64,000 nucleotides of DNA, from positions 118,352,368-118,416,367 of the forward strand of contig NC_058337.1 of the NCBI RefSeq assembly GCF_905475395.1, given 5' to 3'. The translations under genes were made by a program, and so were the position numbers. The first letter of the stretch is position 1. Each line of letters opens with the position of its first letter. The DNA is from Chrysoperla carnea. Taxonomy: Eukaryota; Arthropoda; Insecta; Neuroptera; Chrysopidae. A model generated the notes under the pieces. The model was not told the origin of the DNA, made no database searches, and saw only the letters and a list, made by a program, of their open reading frames with translations. Shown piece after piece: positions 37,190 through 49,700 of this stretch.

Positions 37190-37450
37190 GTGCACTAACT
37201 AATTTATCACTAAAAAAGAATAATCGAAATCGGTTGGCGTGATTTTGAGTTATTCGTCCCTCTTGTCGTGCATACTTAATGCAAATTTAAGACTATTATG
37301 GTTTTCCCATGGAAAGCACCAGCTTTCAAATAGATAAAGAATCGTCAAAATCGGTTTACCCAGTCGAAAGTTCTGAGGTAACAAACATAAAAAAAAAAAA
37401 ACAGTCGAATTGATAACCTCCTCCTTTTTTGTTTGATGTCGGTTAAAAAA
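37190..37450. repeat. Dispersed arthropod repeat next to the inverted repeat
   Basis: The stretch contains AATCGAAATCGGTTGGCGTG, CAAAATCGGTTTACCC and ends GATAACCTCCTCC then TTTGATGTCGGTTAAA, an inverted echo of the AAACCGACTTCAAA start at 36866. It may be the other half of one element spanning 36866-37450. Confidence 0.55.
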
Positions 37451-38039
37451 TTAATCGCAAACCGTCATCTGTGCACAAGAACAAATTCTCTTTCAATTTA
37501 TCATTTTTGACAAAACCTATAAGCTTGTGGGACTCGAAGAACGTTTATTTTACATCAATAATTGAAAGAGGGTAAAAAGTGTAACACAAAACCAGTATTA
37601 AAACGAATGATTTTCTTAAATATATTTTTTTTAAAGAAAATTATTTTTGAAAATGTACAATTTTTTTTTTTTATTATAAAAATCCAAAAGTAGTGACTTT
37701 TTTTTAAACCTATTTACAAGAATTAATTCGTTATATATTTGATATATATACACAATTTTTAATTAATTTAACAAATTACTTACTAGTACAAAGAAAACAT
37801 TATGATAATACAAAATGATTCAAAAACAGAGTGTCCCACAATAAGTAGGCATTATTTCCTTAACATATTGAAATAAAATTTTTAATTCTTCATAAACATT
37901 GTTTTTAACTATTAACGATTGGTTTGAATTAAGTCTGCTTTTGAGTACTCAAAATACGAAATAGTTCTTGTTGCATAATAAATTTCCCAAATTCTTAAGT
38001 GTTAATTCAGCGGAAAAATATTTCCGATAAATGTTTTTT

Positions 38040-38215
38040 GGGGCTGCTATTGCCACCCACCACGGATATCCGTGCCTTTAATTAACAGGGTTGACGCCAC
38101 CACAGGGGGAAAGTAAGGGTCGAAAAACCCGCAGACCCCTGCCAAGACATGGCCAACCCCAGGGTCACAAGACCCCTGATCTCTAACTGTATCCACGGGT
38201 ATATAAACCACCCGG
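38040..38215. repeat. Dispersed GC-rich repeat R2
   Basis: AACCCGCAGACCCCTGCCAA and ATGGCCAACCCC recur in diverged form at 47455-47570 and twice at 58126-58295. The sequence is far GC-richer than its surroundings and has no ORF. Confidence 0.6.
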
Positions 38216-39887
38216 GTCTGAAATTTAAGTTATTTTTGATTAATAATATATCAATGAAAGATAATTATTGCAGGTACCATCATTTCTAAATTTTTCGCAT
38301 TTTATTAAACTTATTTTTTTGGATCCGTTCTAAAATAAAAGCCATGGTGGACAACATGAAGGCTTGTATTTAGGAACAAACATTTTCTATTCCAAGTGAA
38401 AGAAATAATGCTTTTTGTTGCACCATGTACTTTTCGAATAATTTTGTATAAAAATCATTGCAATATTTTTTTATCTATACACAAAATTTTAACCGTTTCA
38501 ACTTCAAAATATATTCGATTTAAAAATATAAATCTTTTTTTCAATAAAAACTTTAAACATAACCTCACATTTTTTAAACAAATTTCGATTTTGTTTTTTA
38601 TAAAGATTTACAAGAAGGAACAGAGTGACTTTACTTACGTTGTTGTTAAAATTATTCAACACAGATATTTTTATCAAAGTTAACACATTTTCTTTTTAAA
38701 AACAGTTTTTTATCAACATACACCTAAGTCAAAATGATTTTTGAATTTGAAAAAATAACTGTCTTAAAAAAATTATTAAGAATCACAGATGTTTATACTA
38801 TATCTAGATAGTTATTCTAAATATAACGATATAAACACCTATGAAAAAACTGATTAAACTTGAACTTTTGTTAACTTACTTTTGTATCTACGATTTTCCT
38901 GTTCAACGTAATGAACACATTAATTTATTAAACGACTTCAAAGATGGTATCGAACGCCATTTTATCTTTTATGATGTCTATGCTCTTGATATAAACTCTT
39001 TACAGATTAACTCTTGATAGTTACTCTCAAGTATTTGTCCATTTGAGTAAAATATTTTCCACTATGAATAATTTCCACAATATTTTTCCTGTCTGAGATT
39101 TGTGGTCGTTATTTCCAGATGTTTACTAACAAGTGGACATGCACGGTAGTAGATAATCATATACTACGTGTACAAAAAAAGTATAGTTACGTAAATTTTC
39201 TATTTTTTAACTCAAAAAAAGATGAAAAGTTTGAAAAACCTAATATATCCTTCAATAAAGTATTTCATTCATTTTTTAAGGGGTTATATCCAGTTAGAAT
39301 TTTCAAAGAATCGATTTCTTTTTTGCATTTCCGGAATGTATATATATTTAAGCATATTATCTGAAAATTTGAGTAGGTAAAGCATCTCGAAACAGCATTT
39401 TCAAAGACGGTGAGCAAGATTTCTTCGAAGCGGCTCGACCGATCGGTTTCGAAGTTATACACAATCTTCTTAGATATTTTCTCCAGGTATTAATCGAAGG
39501 AATAAAATTTCTGAAATTTATTTCGATATTTGGATAATCCAAAGAATCCAGAATTTGGGATAATCCAAACCAGAGATATGGTGCTCATCGCCAGATAATT
39601 TTTTTTTTTTGGAGGACCTCCAGGAGAGCGCCTGCAGGAGCAGTATCATATCAAATTTTTGAAATCGAACAACGGGATCTTAAAATTAAAGAAATGTCCT
39701 ATATGTATACGTTTTTTATATAAAATAAATGGTCTTCCCAAAAAAAAAACTCGCTTTTCATGTTTTTTTGCGCTCGCAACTGGATATAACCCCTTAAAGT
39801 AATTAATAAATTAATACATATATGAAACTCATATTTAGTCAATTATAAAAAGTCAACCAATCCAAATATTTTAGAAAAATACAATAG
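38216..39887. other. AT-rich intergenic DNA
   Basis: Only short frames without domains are seen (38396-38683, 39119-39364). GGGGTTATATCCAGTT near 39282 is mirrored by AACTGGATATAACCCC near 39780, bracketing about 520 bp that may be another foldback element. Confidence 0.4.
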
Positions 39888-40237
39888 TTAGCCTTTTTCC
39901 TGGGAAGATTAAAAAAAGATACAATAGATGGCAGGATATATTTGTACCCCCCCCCCATAGTGTTGCCATCTAGCGGATCTTTTTTTAATCCTCCCAGGAA
40001 AAAGGCTAATTAAAGCATTATATTTTTTAAATAATACTAATAAAAATTTTTTAACTAACTACATAAGACAAATTATAAATATTATCATTAAATCCGGACA
40101 TACAATAATTAATAATACCATGCCTTTTTCCTCTGAAGATTAAAAAAGATCCATTAGATGGCATCACTAGGGGGGGGGTACAAATATATCCTGCCATCTA
40201 GAGGATTTATTTTTAATCTTCCCAGGAAAAAGGCTAA
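39888..40237. mobile_element. Foldback element B, double-hairpin MITE
   Basis: TTAGCCTTTTTCCTGGGAAG at 39888 is mirrored at the right end (40237). Inside, the same arm recurs inverted at about 39985-40011 and again direct at about 40123, so two hairpins (39888-40011 and 40123-40237) flank a 110-bp core. Both hairpins carry a GATGGCA...TGCCATCTA pair around C-runs or G-runs (near 39950 and 40170). The core matches the interior of foldback element A at 13858-13979. Confidence 0.8.
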
Positions 40238-40596
40238 TTGATAATTCTGTTCACATATAACTTGCAATTTTAATAAAGTCTTAGTTGATGAGTCGAGTTT
40301 ATTAGGTTGAATTAATTGTTTTTTTTTTATAATTGAGTTAAAATGAGATTTAAAATCGTAAATTAGTACTTTATTTTATGATTTTGTAGCGAAAATCTAT
40401 GAATATTTAAAAAAATTCTAGAAAATGAAATCAGTATAAATTAAAAAATAGAAAACTGATAAGTTAATTCTGTATTCAATTACAGGCATAATGTTTCATT
40501 TGTCTTTTAACTAGAGGGCGATCGATATCATTTTTACAGTCGATTTCTTACAGTCTGCATATGATAGGGGACATATAAACAGCCCTCAAGCAATGG

Positions 40597-40602
40597 TTTA
40601 TT
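40597..40602 (-). terminator. Candidate polyadenylation signal of EMSY
   Basis: TTTATT on the plus strand reads AATAAA on the minus strand about 140 bases past the EMSY stop codon. Confidence 0.4.
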
Positions 40603-40741
40603 TTTCTGACAGTCTATCGAGACACTCATATTTTTTCCAAACATGGTTACTGTTCCTTCTTCGATTTCAAAAAAACCTAGCCCTTCCCGTTCATCGAATA
40701 AATTACATTATTCCCTATCTACTTATTAAATTTATAAATAA

Positions 40742-43700
40742 TTATCTATTTGTATTATCATCTGTATCGTTATTATCACTAGTATCGTCACCTGTTAATA
40801 TATCAGTTAACTGTTTATCAGTGAGTGATGTAGTTGTTTCATCACTTGTTGTCGTCACTACAACATCCTCAGTTTGCATTAATTCTGTTGGACATAGCTG
40901 CGTAGTATCAATAATTACATTATCATCAGTATAAAATTCATCAGTTGATGAATTTTGTTCCTCAATATTATTTGATGTTGTTATTATCTCATCCCCACCA
41001 CTATCCCCACCAACTGTATCCAGTTGTATATCAGCTGATACTAATGCTGTATTAAATATATCTAAACGTTGTTCATTTGTTTGTTTTGATACAACATTGA
41101 CAGTTGATGTTGAGGTTATGATTGATGATGAAGAAATTGCTGATGTAGATGAGTTATTTGTGGGTGTTGGTGAATAGATACCAGTTTGTGGATCTAACTG
41201 ACCATGATCGGTGGCTGCGGTTGTTTGATTTGAGGAATCCACTTGCAAATGACTCAATATTGCACGGGTTTCACTATTATCACCTAAGATAGCAACTGCT
41301 TCCTCTAAAAAAAATATAATTAAGGGATCATATAAAAAATCGTAAGAAACAGCAGCCGCTATTTTAATAAGTTAGAACGTTTTTTAATTAATACTCGACT
41401 AGATGATACTAGGTGTAAAAACGTTTCTGCCGTAGCTAAAACGAAATTGTAACCACCCGATTAAGTGCCACTAAAGCTACGAGAATTAATCTTATAGCTA
41501 CATTTAGGATTCCAGAGAAGTTCAGTGAATTCCTATAAATCCACTGAGGAACTAAAAAATTACTTAGCCCACAAATAAAAAATCGTAAGAAACAGCAGCC
41601 GCTATTTTAATAAGTTAGAACATTCTAAAACAAAAAAAATAATCCAAAAATCAAAACTTACCAAGTGTTAAAAATTTCGTATCTTGTAATTGAATATTTT
41701 GTATAGATTTAGTTGCACTCACGATGGGCAGTGTAGATTGAGTGGAAATGGAAGAAGATTGTGCAGAAGTAGTTGATTGTAACGCAAGATTATGAGAATG
41801 ATGATCTATTATTGTTGTTGTATCAGATGTCCACGTTTTAGTTTTTGGTATAACTGTATATTGTGATATTTGTGACTCAATGTCATCATCAACAGCTGTT
41901 ACACCTGAAGCACGTAGCGCATCTTGTAACACAGTAGATTTTCTCTGTTGGTCTGAAGATGATGTTGGTTCTTTAACATCATCTTCACTTTTAGATTGTT
42001 CGTTACTAGAAACAACGTTTACAATTGAAGACGAACCCGTTGGGGATGACCCAGTGGTAGTTTGTATTGGTGTTGCCTTTCGTACAACTAATAATTTACC
42101 GCTACCTCCAGTTGAACCCAGAGAAGTTGCGTCATCTGACTTTTGTGTTAACGGTCGTATATGTGTAATGTTACTTAAGGTCGTTTTCGTTGATTCTGCA
42201 TCATTTGTTTTATTCACTAATATATTACTTGGTTTACTCATTACATATATTGGGGCTGAGCCCACTGTACCACCTTGTTTTTGAATAATTTTAGCGTTAC
42301 CAGATAATGGGAGCAATTTTACAGTTGATTTACCTGCAAGAAAGGTTAGACTTTAAAATTACAAATTATTAAAATGGAGACGACATTGAACGACGTTGTT
42401 TATTTAAACCTATTCGTTTCTCTATTTAAAACAAGTGAAAACAAACAATTAACTGAGTTAATTGTTGAAATACCATGTATAGACAGTGTTGATGACGCAA
42501 TCGTTTGTTTTATGACGTCACACAAATAAAGAAAGATATCCACTCTTAAAAAGCCACACACACATAACTGATATTCCCATATTAATACATACTAAACAAT
42601 TTTCACCTAATTAGCGACCTCGTGGGTAAACACTGATGTTTACAAGAAAATGTTTCAAACAAAAGTTTTTTATTTTTTCATAAGGAACATTTTTTACATT
42701 TAAACATTTGTTTTATCTTTAACGGTTTATAAGATGGGTCCTACGGACCCAAGACCCAATTGACCTATGTTGCTCATTTACGAACTCTACCTGACTTTTT
42801 ACGTCCTAAGCACACTATAAAAATTTCAGCTTGATATCTCTTTTCGTTTTTGAGTAATCGTGATGACAGACGGACAGACGACAGACAGGCAGACGGAAAT
42901 GGACTAATTAGGTGATTCTATGAACACCTATACCAAATTTTTTTTCGTAGGATCAATATTTTTAAGCGTTACAAACTTGGGACTAAACCTAATATACCAT
43001 GTATATTTCATATACATGGTACAAAAATACTGTTCTAAATAAATATAAAAAAGTCGATTTTTTAGAATTAATATATGTTTTCTTACATACCCTGTATCGC
43101 TTTCCATTGTACACCTTGTAAAACAGGTACACTAACACCAGCAAATTGTCCACTGGATGTTGCAGTTTGACTCTGTAACGGTACAATAATGGAGCCCTGT
43201 GGACGCACCTTTGCTTGTACAGTTAAAACTTTTGATTTCGTATCCCCTCCAGCAACTGATACATGTGTATGATGTCCATGATGTATTGTTTGCAGTGGTG
43301 TTAATTGTGATTTAGAAACAATCACTTGTTGATTTGTTATTTTTGAGCATTTTAATTCCAGATCATCACCACTACCTCCTGCAATGGTGGCTACAGTTCC
43401 ACCAACAGTTGTCTTAATTTTAATTGTATTAATTGGCGTTGTTATAATTTTATTAGTGCTTCCACCTCCACCAGAAGAAGTTTGATGGATAATATTCGAA
43501 TTAATCGGTTGAGACGCGCTTACAATGACAAGTTTTTGATGAGTTGTAGGATTCTGGGTGGAAATTTTTATTAAACTCTTATTCTGATGAATTACTTTTG
43601 CTGTTATAGGAGTTGATATTGCCGTAGCCGCTGCAGAAGTAGTAACTTGGGGATTTTTTTCTAAAATTTCCGTTGTTTTATTTTGTTTGACAGGTGGAAT

Positions 43701-45361
43701 TGTTTTAATTGTCGTACGTGGTGGAGGCATAATAATTTCCTGATGAGATACAGCTGTTGAAGATGAGGATTGTTGTCGCTGTAATGTTGATGTAGCTAAA
43801 CGACTCTGATTTTTATACATTTGTTGTATTTTACTAATGCCATGCTTTTGAATACGGTGATGTTTTTGTTGTCCTGGTGATTGTGTCGCAAACACAATCG
43901 ATTGAGAAGCTTGTAGCGATGATGATTGTGAAGCAGATGGTAAACTGTCATCAGATAATCGACGACGTTTTTTAGGTATTCGATCTTCATGATCATATTT
44001 GATCTAAAATATACGAAAAATATACCTTAAACGAAAATTAGTAAGAAAATAAACCGTAACCTGTAGGTATTTAGCCAACATTGATCAAAGGCAGGCCCGA
44101 ATTTACCATGCAGACAGGGTGGGCACGTAAATAGGGCGGCAAGGACTGGAGGGCGGCACATTTTGTTGGAAACTTGTTTTATTCGTAATTTTGTTATCGA
44201 TTTTTTACCCTTAATATAAATTTAGTATTATTGAAAACAAAAATTGTTATGGTTTTTTTTACACTCGGTTTTGTGCGATTAGACTCGGCCGTCGTTAATA
44301 TCCAGCAGTGACGTTAGCGAACGCGAGGCCTTGAGTCGAGCACTTTTTGCGAGGCCTTTTTAGACATAAAAGTTAACCATGCGAGCTTTTTTTTTTTTGC
44401 AAATGTGTCGATAACAATGTCGAAATCAATAGTACGTTAAATATCCTGAGCCGTAGTTGATCTCAAATAGTTTTTGATCAATTTTAATTTTGAAAACGAT
44501 CTTTCAGCACTCGTTTTCACGTCATTTTGAATACTCCAGATTATTTACTCACATCTTGTGTGTGAAAAGGCCTTTCTTAGCGCGAGCTCGTGGCCCAGGA
44601 TTGCCGCACCTAAAACCACCACTGGTAATATCATAAACAAGTTTGTTTGCGGTTTGGATACAACTCATTTTCTAAGATAGTTATAACTCAAAAACCAGTA
44701 TACTATCCAATATTTATTTATTCTTGTGATATTTCAGGCCTCTTAAGCTTAACATAACATCACCTTTTATTAAGAGATTAATTTTTTACCTGTGCTGATG
44801 TTGTTTGTACTTTTGGTATTGGAGGCGGACGGGCAGTTGCAGCTGGCCATGGCATTTTTGCATTATCAGCTTGTGCAACATCAGCAACACGCCGTGCAAC
44901 AGCTAAAAAAGCTGTTTGAGGTACAACGCGAGGCACCAAACGTACTTTTCGTCTTCCCTCAACTGACCATTCGGCATAAGTGTCTGGTCCCTCAGCACTA
45001 ATTTTAAAATACATTTTTATAGAATTTATATTAAATAAAAAAAAGTTAAAAATACTTACAATTGTGCGATTGTACAAAGTTGTTCATCATTAACAGCTCG
45101 GCGAATTTCAGCTCGATGACGCTCTGGTGTAATATGCAAAGCGGATGCAGTGTCTTTTAATATTTTCAATTTTTCTGATGTAAGTCCACCTTGGGCTCGT
45201 AACGCAGACACCAAACATCCATAAGCCTCTAATTCTACACAGCAGAAAAATAAATTTGTGTTCATCGAATTCTTTATCTAAACAAATATAGTGCTTATAC
45301 CTAGACGTCGTAACGTTTTCATACATTCTTCCTCACTGCTATCCAACAGTAATGGCCACAT
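40742..45361 (-). CDS. Emsy: EMSY chromatin regulator (ENT domain), six coding exons
   Basis: Exons on the minus strand: 45361-45301, 45234-45060, 44997-44790, 44003-43091, 42333-41662, 41304-40742. All borders are GT-AG and phases agree, giving 863 residues from the ATG at 45361. Residues 1-80 form an ENT domain: the tetrad MWPLLLDSSEEECMKTLRRL, then ELEAYGCLVSALRAQGGLT and RHRAEIRRAVNDEQL. Next comes EWSVEGRRKVRLVPRVVPQT, very close to human EMSY. Residues from about 149 start with a KKRRR basic patch and turn into a long low-complexity Ser/Thr/Val/Gln tail; near the C-terminus LDPQTGIY matches the human LDPQTGLF motif. EMSY associates with KDM5/Sin3-type repressor complexes and, in mammals, binds BRCA2 and HP1-like proteins. 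Human EMSY is longer (1322). The short 61-nt first exon sets the start. Intron 3 holds a hAT remnant. Confidence 0.93.
41333..41625. repeat. 45-bp direct repeat in EMSY intron 5
   Basis: AAAAAATCGTAAGAAACAGC...TTAGAAC occurs at about 41334-41381 and again at about 41577-41622, essentially identical over 45 bases. The 200 bases between are not repeated. It could be an LTR-like pair, a recombination product or a small element. Confidence 0.8.
42429..43024 (-). repeat. Dispersed repeat family R1, copy B (EMSY intron 4)
   Basis: The most complete copy in this orientation runs from AACAAGTGAAAACAAAC to the terminal palindrome TACCATGTATATTTCAT...ACATGGTA. It includes GACGGACAGACGACAG and GGTCAATTGGGTCTTG-type words (inverted here). 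It matches copy C at 56745-57290 over its whole length and copy A at 30823-31286. Confidence 0.8.
44092..44530 (-). pseudogene. hAT transposase 3' remnant in EMSY intron 3
   Basis: On the minus strand near 44530-44430 the frame reads SAERSFSKLKLIKNYLRST, the C-terminal dimerisation motif of hAT transposases. Further on, a broken frame has KGLAKSARLKASRSLTSLL, and the element ends in GGTAAATTCGGGCCTG (CAGGCCCGAATTTACC on the plus strand at 44092), a hAT-style terminus. Stops and frame breaks show it is dead. Confidence 0.65.
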
Positions 45362-46763
45362 GTTTCTCATAGAAAGTTCCACATAAAATCATTCATTTAA
45401 ACAATATTTTTGACAGTTTATTTTTAGAGTTTGAAGAACGCCATTCTTGTTTATATTTTTGACAATTGTTCTAGCTAGTTCTTAAAGTTTCCATACTATT
45501 TTCGAATGGTAACGAATATTTAATAATTTTCTTTGGGAAAGAAATGTTGATAATAATTATTGATTGAGAATTGGAAATGGTAAATCAAAACAAATTCAAT
45601 GTAACATTCGACGGTTTGTTTTTGAGAAATTGATTTTTATTTTTAATAAATTCCTTTTCTACAGCTATATATACGGAAATAGATTGCTAACATGTATAGA
45701 CCTAGTTTTCTACCTAGTTACGTTTTCAGAATATTGATGTCATTAATAAAATTATATCAAAAATTGTATTTAATTAAAGCCAATTGAAAGAAGGTGTAAT
45801 AATAATAATAAAACATAAGAGGGGTACGACAAATGGGTCCCTAACACCTAGAAAAGGAGGTCCCCTGTGTCCTCCTTGAGAACAACCTGTAACCCGAAGG
45901 CAAGACGACTTAGGGTAAGAGATACTATTTTAAGCAGATGAAGCTATATGATTCTGTCGAGAACAGACGCTACGCAGTAGCCTTAAAGCTTCTCCGCCGC
46001 GATCTCTCTCAGGATTGATGAATTCAAGATTTCGGATCCAAACATTGTGAATCTGACGCACTGCACATTTATGCAAGTGCAAATGATAAGTATGGAGGTT
46101 TCTACCGTCCTTCATACAGGCTCTACAAAAAATTCTTACGAACTCAATATAATCTAAAAATAAAGAATATTAAAAATAAGCCTAATAAGCCTATATATAC
46201 CTAATTCATAGATCACTTGTTTCTTAGTTGAGCAGTAACTCTACGGTTGTATATTTGTACAATTTGTACTCTTTATATTATATACCTTTCGTGAAAAACA
46301 AAAGAATTCAAAACGAAGGAATATTGAGGACTATTTATTTCTTCGATTGAATAGGGTTTTAAAAGCCCGGTTTTTCATTTAAAAAATGATTCTTTTTCCT
46401 TTCGAACAGATATCAATCAAGTAAAGACATGTGACATATCTTCTATCTTTGAAAAAAAAAACCGCTATTTGATAAAGCTATTATATATTAGATTTTGTTT
46501 AGTTGGATAGTTTTTTGACAACTTTCCGAAACAAAAGCAAATCGATGAAAAAGTCTATAATCTGCATACTATGTTGTAGCAATCTATGTTATGTATTGAC
46601 ATCTATGATTGTCGGTTATTTATGGTAACGAAACGGTAGCAACAGAGCGAATCGTTTTAATAATTAAATGTTGGTACTTCTGTATTTTTAAAAAAGTTTG
46701 AAGTGTAAACAGAAATGTTTGAAAAGTTTTTGCAATTTAATGAATTAATGTTTTTTAAGTGCA
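45362..46763. promoter_or_regulatory. Divergent intergenic region between EMSY and CENP-I
   Basis: About 1.4 kb separates the two start codons. It contains a LINE fragment (45.78-46.14 kb), so the functional promoters are probably within the few hundred bases next to each gene. No TATA box or initiator can be assigned with confidence. Confidence 0.4.
45780..46140 (-). pseudogene. LINE 3' end with zinc-knuckle tail
   Basis: The minus-strand frame at 46115-45930 reads CMKDGRNLHTYHLHLHK then RQIHNVWIRNLEFINPE, a diverged version of the pol tail at 4031-4261 (C-x-D...H...R-H, then L-x-P). Downstream on the minus strand a GC-rich 3' UTR ends in an (ATT)n run at 45795-45815, typical of an I/jockey-type tail. 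Confidence 0.55.
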
Positions 46764-49700
46764 ATGAGTGGCACAATTTCATCTGAATCAGCAGATGATG
46801 TCGAAAAAATACTGCGGAGAATTATTATAAAGGAAAATTTAAGTAAGATTAGAAAAGTTGAAAATTTTTAATTAATCGATATTTACATTCCCGCTAACTG
46901 AATTTTAGGTGTAAAATTGTTCCAGGAGCAACTATTCAAATGTATACCTGATACTATTTTATCGAAAAAAACTTCTAGGAATCTTATAATTTATGTTTTA
47001 GACAAACACGAAATAAAACCCACAAAATGTAAACTTCTTTTACAGTATATTATAGGTAAGGATATTTTATAACCGTATGTAAGCTGGTACACAATACAGG
47101 ATGTTCTATGAATTTGTGTCAAAATTTTCTACCTTATCAGGATATGATGATCAATATTGGATATTTGTGTACCCGGTTACGATAGCAACGATAATTTCTT
47201 GTTTTTGTATGTTACTAGACAGAATATTGAAACCGTAAATATCTTATTAAATTACAACATTAAATAAATGTTATTGGCGGATCTCCTATGCGGAGATATG
47301 ACTATAATATATACATTAGAATAAATTGAAAGAGACTCTTCGGCCACTATCGTGTGTTTAGTTTGAGTCTCCCGTTTAGATAATTTTGAGGAGATGATTA
47401 GCGTAAACAGAATATTATCTAAGTTTTTTTGAGGTTTTCTCAGATTTTTTGAGGATCAGTGAATAAACGCAATCATAGATTCATAAAATCCCAAAAAACC
47501 CGCAGGGCCGTGCTAACTGGATCCCATTAAAGGCACAGCCAACCCGTGAATCAGCGAATGAATCACAGGAAAAAATTGTACATTTTTCACCAGCTTCGAC
47601 AACCTCGTTATCTATGTAAAAATGCTTTAATTTGCTTTTTTACCGGACGTTCTAGAAGCTTTTTAAAGAAAATTTGCTAAAGGTAACGTTAACGTTAGGT
47701 AACCGTTCGATACATTATCGTGTTTAAACACCCCAATCTATTAACGTATCATTGGCAAACACACGTCTGGTTGCGGTAACCATTGAGGTTCCATAAAAAA
47801 TAAAAGTTATCGTTGTCTAAATTTGAATAAAATATAATAAAGAATACATTTTTTTTCTCGAAATTTTAGGTCTTTTAGAATATAATTTAATTAATTACGA
47901 TGCAATCGATACTTTTTATTACAATTATTATAAATTATTATCTACGTCGGGATCCCTCCTGGTAAGATTTATTTTCTAAAAAAAATACTGGGATGTTCTC
48001 ATCGATTTTCATTGTTTTTAATATTATTCTTTTCATATGCAACAAAATTGGGAGTTATACTCCAAATGCGTTAAAATCCCATAGCCGTAAAAATTTCTAG
48101 CATTAAAATCCTATAGCGGTAACTCGCTTGAAAAAGAGAGAGTGGTAATTCCTGAGTAATTCAAGCCATTATTCAAGACATCGTATAGAAGTTCATTGAT
48201 TGACTGCCATTTAGTTTGTTCTGATGAAATTTGGCGTGCCATTGAATAATTTTTTGTTTGTTTTTTGCGTGTTGCGCGGCGATCATCGGATTTGCTCAGC
48301 AGAAATATAGCGCGTCAAAGCCTATAAAAATCAACCATACACGGTTAGAGGCAATGATGTATGATATCACCTTTCTTATTGGTTAAAAGTTGATGCGAAT
48401 CAATTGCTTTGTATCTGCTAAATAAGCCCAAATTAAACTCATTCGTAAGATTACCTATTTTATGTTGCTAGTAGTCTCGAAATGCTCAGGTATCATTTGT
48501 GAAAATCGTTGAGAGCTCCCTTTCCACAATTAAAATTAATATATTTTTCTTCCATAGGTTCCGTTAGTATGCCAATTAATTTACATGCTAACAAAAGATC
48601 CAAATGATTTATTACGCTTATTAGTATTACGAATAAAAGAGGGATTTAAAACAAACGCCGTTCCAAAATCGTTAACTTGTCTATTGACGTTAATAAAATC
48701 ACTGCGGCCAGATTTAGTACCTGAACGAATACCTGCATATAGTATAGAACATGCATTTCGTTTATTACCAATTAATTTTCGAAATGATTTAGAAAAAGTT
48801 AAGCCATCACATACATTAAGCGAAAATGTATCTGTTGATATTCAATGGCGCTTGGCAAATGTAAGATTTTATTAGAATGATTTTATGTTCAGTGGTAATT
48901 TTTATTTGGAAAAGTCGTCGTGCTAGAATTTTTTTAAATATACAGTGTGTCGCATTTAAGATGAAGACTCTCATATTCTCGTTATTTATAGAAATATGGC
49001 TTTGAAATATTGCACTGTCATACAGAGTTTTTAAAAGTTTATACGATGTCTCTCAATTCGGTGTGCCTTTTGGCATAGGCCTCCTCCAACTGTGGCCGAA
49101 TAAAAGTACCACTTAATATAGACTCATCAATTCATAAATTTTTGAATGAATTGCAGAAAAAACATTTATTTATTTATTTTTTAGGCTAATAAAAAAGATT
49201 TAATAAAATTAATACCTGATTTATCGTTAGTTAATGTAGGATCCTTATATGATACAAATTTCGCGGAAAAAACATTAATTGAATACGACAAGTAAGTCCT
49301 AATCAGAGACGGTGGAATAAGATTCGAGTGATGACTATTTGAATTTCGAGAACTTTGAAAGAATGACGCTATAACCCTGAAATGCAAAGGCAGCATTTAC
49401 GTAATAAACTTCATAAGCCGGCTTTTGTGTATAACTCAAAAATAAATTAATATTTAAATATCAAAATCACTTCCCTTGGGTTATGAGATTTTAAATTGTT
49501 TGAGGTTTTTATTCTCACGTTACCACCGTCCCTGAATCTAATTTTAATAATAATTGAATCTGTATTTTCTGCAAAATTAAATTTTTCTTTTATTTTTACA
49601 GTTTAATTGAATTACATAGTGAAAAATGCTCTGCGAAAAATGTTGCAAATTCTATGGCATTGCTAAACAATTTTGCTGGTGTACATTTTTTAACCCATGA

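Noticed and set aside
40593-40934. Plus-strand frame over the EMSY last exon
   Set aside because: Antisense to a well-supported exon; its valine/serine composition mirrors the low-complexity tail.
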